NCBI GenBank assembly: GCA_023411375.1 | Contig: JAEYOW010000052.1 | Span: forward strand, 1-64,000 | Reading direction: 5' to 3' | DNA from: Bacillota bacterium | GTDB taxonomy: Bacteria > Bacillota > Clostridia > Christensenellales > Aristaeellaceae | Length of the DNA stretch: 64,000 nucleotides | In this document: positions 42,877 to 52,110 of the stretch, in pieces | Layout: every line of letters begins with the position of its first letter | Numbering within the stretch: position 1 is the first letter of the stretch | Made by a program: the position numbers and the translations under genes | Notes under the pieces: model-generated | What the model saw: only the letters and a program-made list of their open reading frames with translations | The model's database searches: none | What the model was told of the DNA's origin: nothing

Positions 42877-44939
42877 AAAGTCATCTGGTCGGCGATTGGG
42901 GACAGGACGGAGAATAGATTCGCCATTGTCTCGTCATAAAAACAATATCTGTTTCGTCCCTTATGCTTTGCGGAATAAAGAGCTTGGTCGGCATGCTGGA
43001 ACAACTCGTCATATTCCATGGCGTCCGTAGACGCAAGGGCGACCCCCATGCTGATTGTGGTATCAAAACCGTTATATACGCCGCCCAGAGAATTAAAAAT
43101 CCGCTCTGCAACGGAGGTTATATCTGTGCTGTATTCAAAGAATATCATAAATTCGTCACCGCCTGCCCGGGCAACAACATCGGAGTTCCGAACAACTTCC
43201 TGTGCCCGGCGAGCTACCGTGCGAAGCACCTGATCGCCAAATACATGCCCGTGTTGGTCATTGGCATTTTTAAAATTATCCACATCAAACAGCATTAATG
43301 AAAACCTTTTGTGTGCTGCTTTGTCTGCGGCAAGCGTTTCGATTATTTTCCTCCGCGCAAATTCCCGGCGGTATAATCCGGTCAATTCATCTGTGATCGC
43401 CACTCGTTTTAAGCTATCCATTTCCGTAAGCTCATCATGAATATCAATACATTTTCCGATGATGCCGATGATTTCTGTCGTGTCTTCTCCCGGCCAAAGA
43501 GGGCGGGCTAAGATTTTGTGCCATCGCCGTTTTCCCCGTATATTGAGGCGGTAGCTTTTGATGACAGCCGGTTCGCTATGCGAAGCTGAGAGGATTTCAT
43601 CCCGCAGATTGCGGTAATCATCCGTCTCGATCATATCCTGAAGCTTGTGGCTTTCAGCGGAATATATCATAATTTCAGGAAGGTTCAGTTGAGACGCGCC
43701 CCATTCTGACAGTACCAGCAGATCGGTTTGGAAATTGTACTCAAATTGAATTTCCCTGGACATGGTCGCAAAAAATTGGTACTTGATACGCTCCTGCTCT
43801 AAGAGCGCCAAAGTCCGGTTAGATGCGTTACCGCTTTGCAGCAGGCTTTGGGCAAGATCCTGCGCTTCCATTTTGGGGATTTTGCCTAAGGAACACACTT
43901 TCAACTCCCTTTCTAAATCTGTACCAATATCAGCCATGCAGCGTAAAAGAAGCGGGTTAAAGGCGCCGCACTGTCCGTCCATAATCATCCGCAAGCTCTT
44001 TTCGTGAGAGTAGGCTTCCTTGTAAACACGCTTGTGCGTCAGCGCGTCATACACATCAGCCAGCGCAACAACCTGTGCTTCAATGGGGATGTCATCGCCC
44101 ACAAGCCCGTCAGGATAGCCCATGCCGTCATATCGCTCATGATGCCAACGGCAAATGTCCCGGGCGATCCGAACAAGTTCTTCATCCGGATAATACTGTG
44201 TTTTTTCCAGCATATTGGCCCCGGCAGCACTGTGGAATTTCATGATTTCGTATTCCTCAGCCGTCAGCCTGCCCGGTTTATTTAGTATTTTTTCGTCGAT
44301 GGAAATTTTGCCGATGTCATGCAAGGCTGAAGCATTCGCAATGAGCGGTATTTTCGGCCGTATCTCACAGTACTGGTCTGTGACTGCGCAAAGCTGTTTT
44401 AACAGCAGCTCGGTAATCAGACGAATATTGAGAACGTGCATTCCGCTTTCTCCATTGCGAAACTCTACAATATGGCTCAGCACATTAACCATAATTTGAT
44501 TGCTTTTTTCCTTTTCCAACATCTGCTCCGTCACCATATTTTTAAGATGCTTTTGCTTGGAGTAGAGCAAGATCACATTAGAAACACGATGCTGTACCGT
44601 CCTGGGATCAAAGGGGCGGCTGACATATTCGAGAGCCCCTAAATCATAGGCATTATCAATATAGGTTGGAGCGGTTTCAGCGGAAATGATAATAACCGGA
44701 ATTTGCTCCAGCCACTTGCTTTTGTTCATGATCGCCAGCACTCCAAAGCCGTCTACCTCCGGCATCATGATATCTAAAAGCACAAGGGAGAGATCGTGCT
44801 TATTTTTCTCGATTTGTGAAATTGCCTGAAGACCATTCTCGGCCTCGATGATATCGTACTTCTCACCAAGTATATCCGCTAATGGTGAACGGTTAAGCTC
44901 AGCGTCGTCTACAATTAAAATCATATCGCGAGTTTTCAT
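42873..44939 (-). CDS. Response regulator with REC, HD-GYP and GGDEF domains
   Basis: A 688-residue protein. REC comes first (1-125, phospho-acceptor Asp56 in L-L-D-I-M-M-P). HD-GYP follows (about 150-345), with A-L-H-D-I-G-K-I and H-H-E-R-Y-D-G-M-G-Y-P, so a complete phosphodiesterase site. A PAS-like segment spans about 385-500. The GGDEF domain carries A-G-G-D-E-F near residue 591 and keeps an inhibitory R-N-S-D site five residues before the motif. Both making and degrading cyclic-di-GMP are possible, switched by phosphorylation. The Hpt gene upstream overlaps its start by 41 bp. Confidence 0.95.
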   Translation of the reverse strand: MKTRDMILIVDDAELNRSPLADILGEKYDIIEAENGLQAISQIEKNKHDLSLVLLDIMMPEVDGFGVLAIMNKSKWLEQIPVIIISAETAPTYIDNAYDLGALEYVSRPFDPRTVQHRVSNVILLYSKQKHLKNMVTEQMLEKEKSNQIMVNVLSHIVEFRNGESGMHVLNIRLITELLLKQLCAVTDQYCEIRPKIPLIANASALHDIGKISIDEKILNKPGRLTAEEYEIMKFHSAAGANMLEKTQYYPDEELVRIARDICRWHHERYDGMGYPDGLVGDDIPIEAQVVALADVYDALTHKRVYKEAYSHEKSLRMIMDGQCGAFNPLLLRCMADIGTDLERELKVCSLGKIPKMEAQDLAQSLLQSGNASNRTLALLEQERIKYQFFATMSREIQFEYNFQTDLLVLSEWGASQLNLPEIMIYSAESHKLQDMIETDDYRNLRDEILSASHSEPAVIKSYRLNIRGKRRWHKILARPLWPGEDTTEIIGIIGKCIDIHDELTEMDSLKRVAITDELTGLYRREFARRKIIETLAADKAAHKRFSLMLFDVDNFKNANDQHGHVFGDQVLRTVARRAQEVVRNSDVVARAGGDEFMIFFEYSTDITSVAERIFNSLGGVYNGFDTTISMGVALASTDAMEYDELFQHADQALYSAKHKGRNRYCFYDETMANLFSVLSPIADQMTL

Positions 44940-45315
44940 GCCCTAAGCTCCCTTCCGCCGTATTTTTCAGACAAATATCAATACAAGCCAATATGGTTTG
45001 ATAGGTACGCTTTGTTTTTGAGAGCAGGGGCAGGATATTGCCATTCGCTTCTTTGGAGCGCAGCAGTTCCGTCAGCTCGCTTGCCTCGTTGGCAAGCGCA
45101 GTAAATCTCATATTTAAAGCCAGCCCCTTGAGCGTATGCGCTGCGCGAAATGCCGTCTCGTAATCACTCTGTTCCAAGGCTTTGCAAACAGCATCCAGAT
45201 TGGCGTCTTTTTGCATGAGCTTAAAATATTTGATAATCCGCTCATCGGTCTTAAACAGGCGGATAACCTCGGCGTAGTTTTCGCCTATTTTACCATAGCA
45301 TTCTTCAACATTCAC
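44899..45315 (-). CDS. Hpt-domain phosphotransfer protein
   Basis: A 138-residue protein centred on A-F-R-A-A-H-T-L-K-G-L-A-L-N-M, the Hpt motif with phospho-His near residue 59. GTG 45315 is chosen because GGAAGTGGGG lies 7 nt upstream; a longer form from GTG 45381 would overlap the upstream gene. It would carry phosphate between the REC of the hybrid kinase and the REC of the HD-GYP/GGDEF regulator. Confidence 0.88.
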   Translation of the reverse strand: MNVEECYGKIGENYAEVIRLFKTDERIIKYFKLMQKDANLDAVCKALEQSDYETAFRAAHTLKGLALNMRFTALANEASELTELLRSKEANGNILPLLSKTKRTYQTILACIDICLKNTAEGSLGHENSRYDFNCRRR

Positions 45316-45364
45316 ACGTTTTTCCCCACTTCCATTTATTTGAGTCAATACAGCGCGCTGTATT

Positions 45365-46243
45365 TTAAAATCCCTTAGCACACATTTTCTTCTTTTTCAT
45401 TGCGTACATCATGCGGTCGGCACGGTTTATAAAGGATTCTACCGTGTCATTTTCACGCATGGCCGCAACCCCGTAGCTAATCGCGATGCTATATTCCGGA
45501 TGCAATTCAAAACGGAGAGAGGCTAACGGTCGGGTAGCTTTATCACATATAGCCAGAGCCTCTGATTGATCAATATTTTCAAATATAACCGCAAACTCAT
45601 CCCCGCCGGCTCTTGCAGAATGTACGCTTTCGTTCATCAGGGCTTTAAGCGCGTTTGCAATTTTTAAAATCACTTCATCACCAAATAAATGTCCATAAAG
45701 GTCATTGACACGCTTAAAATGGTCAATATCCAAAACGGCCAAGGATAACGGCTGTTTTTCGCACTGTGCATGCTTCATCATGGAGGGCAGGCTTTCAAAC
45801 AGATATTGTTTATTGAATAAATTGGTAGAGCTGTCTTTCATAATTCTTTCATTAAAAAGGGAGATTAAGCATACAGCTTCGTCGGCCTTCTGCAAATTAT
45901 TTTCCTGCAGCAGGAAGCTGCTGCTTACATCCTGTATAACCTCAACAGAATAGCTGCGGTTATCAATATTCACGGGAACAGAATGAATCAAAAAAATATG
46001 GTTATCCAAAAACCCGAGTTTGATCACGTTTTTATTTTCTTTTACCGCACGGCTGGAGGTGCAATTTGTGCAAGGAGTATTCATATTCCATATCTGATAA
46101 CATTTTTGATGCGTTTTGATTAACTCGCCCTTCCTGTAATCAAAGACATCATGTGTAACGACATCTACAATTCGGTAAAAGTCTGGAGCATAAAGAGAAA
46201 GCTGCTTTTTCAGTTCTTCGTCCAACTGCTCAAATTCAAACAT
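45365..46243 (-). CDS. GGDEF-domain diguanylate cyclase with N-terminal PAS-like sensor
   Basis: A 292-residue soluble protein. The N-terminal part (about 1-115) is PAS-like and holds a C-T-N-C pair (in T-P-C-T-N-C-T-S-S-R), which could bind a metal or FeS cluster. The GGDEF domain carries A-G-G-D-E-F near residue 210 and no RxxD inhibitory site in the usual place. ATG 46243 is preferred: GGGAGAG lies 7 nt upstream, while GTG 46270 has no clear site. It is the first gene of the signalling operon, behind a SigA-type promoter at 46346-46374. Confidence 0.9.
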   Translation of the reverse strand: MFEFEQLDEELKKQLSLYAPDFYRIVDVVTHDVFDYRKGELIKTHQKCYQIWNMNTPCTNCTSSRAVKENKNVIKLGFLDNHIFLIHSVPVNIDNRSYSVEVIQDVSSSFLLQENNLQKADEAVCLISLFNERIMKDSSTNLFNKQYLFESLPSMMKHAQCEKQPLSLAVLDIDHFKRVNDLYGHLFGDEVILKIANALKALMNESVHSARAGGDEFAVIFENIDQSEALAICDKATRPLASLRFELHPEYSIAISYGVAAMRENDTVESFINRADRMMYAMKKKKMCAKGF

Positions 46244-46345
46244 CTGATTGCTCTCCCTAATCAATTTCACTCTTTATTTAAAAGCATTTCATTTGAGTAA
46301 ATGAAAAAATGCTTCCTTAAAAAATCTGTGTACCTATACTATATA

Positions 46346-46374
46346 AGTTTACAATAAATTTTGTCGAAAGTCAA
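46346..46374 (-). promoter_or_regulatory. SigA-type promoter of the signalling operon
   Basis: Minus-strand TTGACT (46374-46369), 17-bp spacer, TAAACT (46351-46346), in an AT-rich gap. It would give a leader of about 95 nt before the ATG at 46243. Confidence 0.75.
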
Positions 46375-46443
46375 ATTGGACAATAACTTATCACGGAAAT
46401 CAAGAGTAAACTCCCGCCGTGCGTTTTTTTTCCTCCCACCACC

Positions 46444-46472
46444 TTGAAACCCATTGACCGCCATGGTATGAT
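46444..46472 (+). promoter_or_regulatory. SigA-type promoter of the radical-SAM/RNase G operon
   Basis: TTGAAA (46444-46449), 17-bp spacer, TATGAT (46467-46472), 33 bp before the ATG at 46505. Confidence 0.78.
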
Positions 46473-46504
46473 AACCATGTATGCAGTTTGGCAAAGGAGG
46501 ACCT

Positions 46505-48349
46505 ATGACGTACGATTTGGACGCGCTGCTTGCCCGGGTGGAAAAGCCCGCGCGCTATACCGGCAGCGAGATGAACGCGGAGATTAAGCCCTTTGATTCG
46601 GCGGAAATCACATTCGCGTTCTGTTTTCCCGATACCTATGAGGTGGCGATGAGCCATCTGGGCATGAAAATCTTATATGGCATTCTGAATGACCTGCCCT
46701 ACGCCGTGTGCGAGCGGGTATGCATGCCTTGGGTGGATATGCTGGATGAAATGAAGAAAAGCGGCGTGCCGCTTCTTTCACTGGAAAGCCGCACGCCGCT
46801 AAGCCGCTTTGATATTGTCGGCTTTACGCTTCAATACGAGATGAGCTATACCAACATTCTGGAAATGTTAAGCCTGGGCGGCGTGCCCGTCAAAAGCGCG
46901 CAGCGCGGCGAAGCCGATCCCATCGTGGTGGCGGGCGGCCCCTGCGCCTTTAATCCGGAGCCGTTGCACCTGTTTATCGACGCGTTTATGCTGGGCGACG
47001 GCGAGGAGGTCATCATCCAGCTTACCGATGTGCTTAACGCTTGCAAGAAAAACGGCGTGCCCCGCCGGGAACGCCTGCGCCGCCTCGCGGCGATCGAAGG
47101 CGTGTATGTCCCCGCTCTCTACCGGGATGAATACAATCCCGACGGCACGCTTAAAAGCCTTACGCCCATTGATAGTTGCGCGCCGTCCCGCGTGCGCAAA
47201 CGCATCGTCCGCGATCTGGACGCCGCCTACGCGCCCGTTCATCCGCCTGTGCCGTATGTCCAGGTGGTATTTGACCGCATCATGCTGGAAATTATGCGCG
47301 GCTGTACGCGCGGCTGCCGCTTCTGCCAGGCCGGCATGCTCTACCGCCCCGTGCGTGAGCGCAGCGTGGAAAAGCTTGTGGAGATGGCGAAGGAATCCGT
47401 CAAAAACACCGGCTATGAAGAAATTTCGCTGTCCTCGCTTTCCTCCAGCGATTATTCCTGCATTTCGGAGCTGGCGGCTCGCCTGACCGAGGAACTCAAG
47501 GAGCAGCGCGTGTCGCTGTCGCTGCCGAGCCTGCGTGTGGATAAATTTGTACAGGACACTCTGTCCCATACCCAGCAGGTTAAAAAGAGCAGCCTCACCT
47601 TTGCGCCTGAGGCGGGTACCCAGCGCCTGCGGGATGTTATCAACAAAAACGTAACGGAAGCGGATTTGGTCAAAACCCTGACCAATGCTTTTTCCAACGG
47701 CTGGAACGCTGTTAAGCTGTATTTCATGACCGGCCTGCCCACCGAAACCGACGAGGATTTGAAGGGTATCGCGGAGCTTGCCAAAACGGCTGCGGGCGCG
47801 TATTACAGCGTACCCCGCGAAAAACGGGTAAAAGGGCTTCGTATCACATGCAGCGCGTCGGTGTTTGTGCCCAAGCCGTTTACGCCCTTCCAATGGTGCG
47901 CCCAGGACGAGCCGGAAACCGTCAAACGCAAGCAGCGGCTGGTGCGCGAGTTGTTTTTCCCCCTTAAAACCGCGCGCTTCAACTATCACGATTCCGCCGT
48001 CAGCCAGATGGAGGCGTGCTTTGCCGTGGGCGACCGCAGGCTTGCCGATGTGCTCTACCGTGCGTGGGAACTGGGCTGTTTGCTGGACGGCTGGACCGAG
48101 CATTTTCATTACGACCTGTGGCAGCGGGCCTTCCGCGATTGCGGATTGGACGCCGCGTTTTACGCCCACCGCGCGCGTACAAAGGACGAGACGCTTCCCT
48201 GGGACCATATCGACGCGGGTGTCAGCAAGGCGTTTCTCTGGCGCGAGTATGAAAAGGCCGTTCGCGCCGAGACAACGCGCGACTGCCGCGAGGGCTGTAA
48301 CGGCTGCGGCCTTCAGACCGTCAAGGGGGTATGCAAGGCATGCGAATGA
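46505..48349 (+). CDS. TIGR03960-family B12-binding-type radical SAM protein
   Basis: A 614-residue protein with an N-terminal B12-binding-like half (F-P-D-T-Y-E-V-A-M-S-H-L-G near residue 45) and a radical SAM core with C-T-R-G-C-R-F-C near residue 270. It has the C-terminal Cys-rich C-x(3)-C-x(2)-C tail (D-C-R-E-G-C-N-G-C-G). In Firmicutes it is nearly always followed by a TIGR03936/DUF2344 protein and by RNase G, as here. The substrate is not established; tRNA or ribosome-linked chemistry is likely. ATG 46505 behind AAAGGAGG. Confidence 0.93.
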   Translation: MTYDLDALLARVEKPARYTGSEMNAEIKPFDSAEITFAFCFPDTYEVAMSHLGMKILYGILNDLPYAVCERVCMPWVDMLDEMKKSGVPLLSLESRTPLSRFDIVGFTLQYEMSYTNILEMLSLGGVPVKSAQRGEADPIVVAGGPCAFNPEPLHLFIDAFMLGDGEEVIIQLTDVLNACKKNGVPRRERLRRLAAIEGVYVPALYRDEYNPDGTLKSLTPIDSCAPSRVRKRIVRDLDAAYAPVHPPVPYVQVVFDRIMLEIMRGCTRGCRFCQAGMLYRPVRERSVEKLVEMAKESVKNTGYEEISLSSLSSSDYSCISELAARLTEELKEQRVSLSLPSLRVDKFVQDTLSHTQQVKKSSLTFAPEAGTQRLRDVINKNVTEADLVKTLTNAFSNGWNAVKLYFMTGLPTETDEDLKGIAELAKTAAGAYYSVPREKRVKGLRITCSASVFVPKPFTPFQWCAQDEPETVKRKQRLVRELFFPLKTARFNYHDSAVSQMEACFAVGDRRLADVLYRAWELGCLLDGWTEHFHYDLWQRAFRDCGLDAAFYAHRARTKDETLPWDHIDAGVSKAFLWREYEKAVRAETTRDCREGCNGCGLQTVKGVCKACE

Positions 48350-49029
48350 TGGTTGCTTTTGAAAAAGGCCCGGAGCTGCGTCACATCGGCCATCTGGATC
48401 TGATGCGAACCATGCAGCGCGCGCTTCGTCGCAGCGGTCTTCCCATCAAGTATTCCAACGGCTTTAACCCTCATATCCGCTTGAGCTTCGCCGCGCCGCT
48501 CAGCGTAGGGGTCGTGGGGCTGCGGGAAATGATGGAGGTTCCCGTGGAGGACGGCCTTAGCGGACAAGCATTCATGCAAAGCATGAACGCGGCCCTGCCG
48601 GACTGTCTGCAAATCCGCGCCTGTCGCGCCGTCGGGGATGATTTTCCCACACTGATGTCGCTGGTGGCGGGCTCGCGCTATACGATCCGTTTCGGGCAGT
48701 CGACTGATGGAAAAAAGGCCGTGGAGGCGCTGGACGGCTTTATGGCGTTGTCGGAGTATATCGCCGTCAGGCGCACAAAGAGCGGCGAGAATCCCTGCGA
48801 TATACGCGCCTTTGTAAAAAGCGCCGCCTTGGAAACGGACGGCGGGGGCTACGCCATCCATTTGGAAACCGTCTGTACGGACGCCGGGGCGCTGAAGCCC
48901 TCGCTTTGGATGGATTGCCTTTGCCAGTTTGCCGGTGTGGAGCCGTTTGCCCGCGTCATCTACCGGGATGCGATTTTGGCGCGCGGCAAGCAGGGCGCGC
49001 TCGTGCCCATGGAGGAACTTAAGGCATGA
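48340..49029 (+). CDS. TIGR03936 family radical SAM-associated protein (DUF2344)
   Basis: A 229-residue partner of the preceding radical SAM protein. In some bacteria the two are fused. The N-terminal half follows L-R-H-I-G-H-L-D-L-M-R-T-M-Q-R-A-L-R-R and S-N-G-F-N-P-H-I-R-L-S-F-A-A-P-L, both diagnostic. Overlap is 10 bp. ATG 48340 is chosen for its spacing from AAGGGGG; ATG 48331 and 48346 are alternatives. Function unknown. Confidence 0.92.
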   Translation: MRMMVAFEKGPELRHIGHLDLMRTMQRALRRSGLPIKYSNGFNPHIRLSFAAPLSVGVVGLREMMEVPVEDGLSGQAFMQSMNAALPDCLQIRACRAVGDDFPTLMSLVAGSRYTIRFGQSTDGKKAVEALDGFMALSEYIAVRRTKSGENPCDIRAFVKSAALETDGGGYAIHLETVCTDAGALKPSLWMDCLCQFAGVEPFARVIYRDAILARGKQGALVPMEELKA

Positions 49030-50228
49030 ATGAACCGATGCGGCTAATCGTGCGGGCGTCCTCCAGCGCGGTACAGATCGCGGTGCTGGAAGAGCGGGGC
49101 CTGTGCGAGTTCTATCAGGAGGAAGCAGGCGCGGAAAGCCTTGTTGGCTCGATTTTTCTTGGGCGCGTCGAACGTGTTTTGCCCGATATCAAGGCTGCTT
49201 TTGTTCGCCTTGGCCTGCCGCAAAACGGTTTTTTGCCCCTGCAGGAGGCGGAGAGCTATCACCGCCGGCAGGGCGGACGGCCGCTGATGAGCGGTCAGGA
49301 AATCCTGGTTCAGGTGAAAAAAGACCCCAAAGGCGGCAAAGGCGCGTTCCTCACGCGAGATATCGCGCTTCCCGGGCAATATGCGCTGCTGATGCCCGAA
49401 AACCTATTTATCGGCACCAGCAAGCGTATGGATGAGGACGGCCAGCGCGAGCGCGCCAGGGCGCTTGGCGAGGAGCTTTCAGGCGGCCGGTTCGGCTTGA
49501 TCATGCGCCATGCGGCGCTGTTTGCCAGGCGCGAGGATGTGAGCGCCGAGGTGGAGGCGCTGTGGGATGCGTGGCGTGAAATAGCGGCTGCGGCTGAGCA
49601 CAGAAAGGCGCCGTCGCAGTTGCATAGCGAGCCGTCGATGCTTTCGGCATTGGCGCGGGATTACGCCGCGCGCCACGCCGTAGAGGTAAGCGCGGCCATT
49701 CAGCGCCCTGCGGGCTTTGATGAGACTGTTCCGTGGCAAAAGCTGAGCGCTATTGAGTTGGATGCTCTCTGGCAGGGTAAGCGGATCGACGCGCAGCTTT
49801 CGCAAGCCCTGCGCAGGCGCGTGGAGCTTCCGGGCGGCGGTAGCCTTGTGATTGACGAGCGCGAGGCGCTTCATACCGTCGATCTCAACAGCGGCAGCGT
49901 GGTCAAGGCGGATGCGGAAGCCGGGCTTCCGCTCACGCAGAACCTGTCGGCCGTCGCCGAAATTGCCAGGCAGATCAGGCTGCGGAATCTGAGCGGCATC
50001 ATCTTGGTCGATTTTATTGATATGTGCACGAACGATGAACGCGATCAGGTGAAGGCGGCCATGGAGGACGCCGTCAGCGATGATCGCATCAAGACGGTCG
50101 TGCATGGTTTCACAAGCCTGGGGCTTCTGGAAATGACGCGCAAACGTACCCGCGATACCCTGCGCGACGCCCTGACCGAGCCCTGCCGGTACTGCCATGA
50201 AAGTGGCCGCGTTTCCCGCGGCCAGTAG
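49026..50228 (+). CDS. rng: Ribonuclease E/G family endoribonuclease
   Basis: A 400-residue RNase G. It has an S1 domain (I-F-L-G-R-V-E-R-V-L-P-D near residue 38), the catalytic-core V-D-L-N-S-G and V-D-F-I-D-M aspartates, and a C-terminal C-R-Y-C zinc-link pair. It cleaves 5'-monophosphorylated RNA and is used in rRNA and mRNA processing. The position behind the TIGR03936 gene is conserved in Firmicutes. 4-bp overlap. Confidence 0.95.
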   Translation: MNEPMRLIVRASSSAVQIAVLEERGLCEFYQEEAGAESLVGSIFLGRVERVLPDIKAAFVRLGLPQNGFLPLQEAESYHRRQGGRPLMSGQEILVQVKKDPKGGKGAFLTRDIALPGQYALLMPENLFIGTSKRMDEDGQRERARALGEELSGGRFGLIMRHAALFARREDVSAEVEALWDAWREIAAAAEHRKAPSQLHSEPSMLSALARDYAARHAVEVSAAIQRPAGFDETVPWQKLSAIELDALWQGKRIDAQLSQALRRRVELPGGGSLVIDEREALHTVDLNSGSVVKADAEAGLPLTQNLSAVAEIARQIRLRNLSGIILVDFIDMCTNDERDQVKAAMEDAVSDDRIKTVVHGFTSLGLLEMTRKRTRDTLRDALTEPCRYCHESGRVSRGQ

Positions 50229-50246
50229 AGGAAAGGAATCGATTTC

Positions 50247-51653
50247 GTGGAGCATACGCCCGTTTACTTTACAGAGGAGGAGCGGCAAAAGCAGGAGGAG
50301 GCCATTGCTGAAATTCTCACGCTGCCAAACCGTCCCAAAACGTTTCATATCGTTACCTATGGCTGCCAGATGAACGCGCATGACAGCGAAAAGCTTGCGG
50401 GCCTGTTGCTGGACATGGGCATGGCCGAGGCGGACGACCGCCGGGATGCCGATTTTGTGCTGTTTAACACCTGCTGCGTGCGCGATAACGCCGAGCGCCG
50501 GGCGCTTGGCAATGTCACTTGGCTTAAGGAGCTTAAAAAGGAGAAGCCGAACCTCCTGATCGGCGTGTGCGGCTGCATGGTACAGCAGCCCCAGATGGCC
50601 GAGCGTATTTTAAAGCAGTACCGCTTTATCGACCTGGCGTTCGGCACGCATAATCTGCACAATTTGCCTGGGCTGATGCTTTCGCTGCTTACGCAAAACG
50701 CGCCCGTCGTCAGCATTGTCGATCAGGAAAACCTGATTGCCGAAGGGTTGCCCGTCAAGCGGCTTCATCCCTACCACGCCTACATCACCATTATGTACGG
50801 GTGCGATAACTTTTGCTCCTACTGCATCGTGCCGTATGTGAGGGGCCGGGAGCGCTCGCGTAAAATGGACGATATTCTGCGCGAGGCGGACGGTTTAGTA
50901 AACAGCGGGGTGCAGGAAATCATGCTGCTTGGCCAGAACGTCAACAGCTATGGAGGCGGGCTATCAAACGGCGAAAGCTTTCCGGCCCTGCTTCGCGCGT
51001 TGGACAGACTGGGCGTGCCGCGCATCCGGTTTATGACCTCGCATCCCAAGGATTTAAGCGACGAGCTGATCGACGTGATGGCGGGAAGCCGGCATATTTT
51101 AAACCATCTGCACCTGCCCGTTCAAAGCGGCAACGATGAAATCCTGCGCCTGATGAACCGCCGCTATACACGCGAGGATTACCTGCGCAAGGTGGAAAAG
51201 CTGCGCCGGGCGGTTCCCAACATCGGTCTTACCACGGATTTGATCGTAAGCTTTCCCGGTGAAACGGAGGCGCAATTTGAGGACACGTGTTCGCTGGTGC
51301 GGGAGGTCGGCTACGACGCGGCGTTTACGTTTATCTATTCCCCGCGCGAGGGTACGCAGGCGGCCCGGATGGAAGGCCGCGTTCCCGCGGAGGAATCCAG
51401 CCGCCGCATTCATAAGCTGATCTCCGAGGTGGAATCTTCTACCGCGCGGGTGCATCAGGACATGCTGGGGCAGCATGAATACGTGCTTGTCGAAAGCCTG
51501 TCCAAACGCGATAAAACCAAGGTGTCCGGCAAGGGCACGCGCAACATCACCATTACCCTGAACGGCACGGCCGAAGACATTGGCAAGGTGATTCCGGTAA
51601 CCATTACCTCCGCGGCGGTTAATACCCTGCGCGGAGAACGAACAGAAAGGTGA
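50247..51653 (+). CDS. miaB: tRNA-2-methylthio-N6-dimethylallyladenosine synthase MiaB
   Basis: A 468-residue radical SAM methylthiotransferase acting on A37 of tRNA. The N-terminal MTTase domain has Y-G-C-Q-M-N, N-T-C-C-V-R and G-C-M. The radical SAM cluster is at G-C-D-N-F-C-S-Y-C, and a TRAM domain ends the protein. It starts at GTG behind GAGGAAAGG. Its isopentenylated substrate is made by MiaA, further along the same strand. Confidence 0.97.
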   Translation: MEHTPVYFTEEERQKQEEAIAEILTLPNRPKTFHIVTYGCQMNAHDSEKLAGLLLDMGMAEADDRRDADFVLFNTCCVRDNAERRALGNVTWLKELKKEKPNLLIGVCGCMVQQPQMAERILKQYRFIDLAFGTHNLHNLPGLMLSLLTQNAPVVSIVDQENLIAEGLPVKRLHPYHAYITIMYGCDNFCSYCIVPYVRGRERSRKMDDILREADGLVNSGVQEIMLLGQNVNSYGGGLSNGESFPALLRALDRLGVPRIRFMTSHPKDLSDELIDVMAGSRHILNHLHLPVQSGNDEILRLMNRRYTREDYLRKVEKLRRAVPNIGLTTDLIVSFPGETEAQFEDTCSLVREVGYDAAFTFIYSPREGTQAARMEGRVPAEESSRRIHKLISEVESSTARVHQDMLGQHEYVLVESLSKRDKTKVSGKGTRNITITLNGTAEDIGKVIPVTITSAAVNTLRGERTER

Positions 51654-51661
51654 TTTAAACA

Positions 51662-52069
51662 ATGGAAAAGGTACTTAATCAGGCGGAACTGCTCGCGGAA
51701 GCGATTTTGGAGAGCGAGGAATATATCGCCATGCGGCTTGCCGAGCAGGCGGCCATGAAGGATGAACGGGCGACACAGCTGATTGCCTCGTACAGCGAAA
51801 AGCGCGGCAAGGTGGAAGGAATTCTGGCAGACGCGAACATGGATCACGGCGCGCTTGCGGAGGCGGGTGCGGAGCTGGAAAATGTGGAGCACGCCATCGA
51901 CGAGAACGAGATCATCCACAAAATGCGCCAGAGCCGCGAGGATTTCTCCGAAATGATGAAAAAAGTTAACGCCATCATCAAATACGTTGTGACGGGCGAA
52001 AACGAGGAGGAAGAATCCGGCTGCTCCGGTTCGTGTGGGAGCTGCGGCGGCTGCGGCCACCATCACTGA
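51662..52069 (+). CDS. YlbF/YmcA-family protein with Cys/His-rich tail
   Basis: A 135-residue protein. The first 110 residues are helical and fit the YlbF/YmcA (Com_YlbF) family. Members in Bacillus join YaaT in a complex needed for RNase Y activity, sporulation and competence. The C-terminus is C-S-G-S-C-G-S-C-G-G-C-G-H-H-H, a metal or FeS ligand-rich tail. It lies 8 bp after miaB, before mutS. Confidence 0.87.
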   Translation: MEKVLNQAELLAEAILESEEYIAMRLAEQAAMKDERATQLIASYSEKRGKVEGILADANMDHGALAEAGAELENVEHAIDENEIIHKMRQSREDFSEMMKKVNAIIKYVVTGENEEEESGCSGSCGSCGGCGHHH

Positions 52070-52110
52070 TCCGGCATATGTGAAGCACAAAAGGAAAGGA
52101 AGCGAGCTTT

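Noticed and set aside
46868..48208. Minus-strand open frame of 446 codons opposite the radical SAM gene
   Set aside because: Antisense shadow of a well-conserved family; no ribosome binding site.
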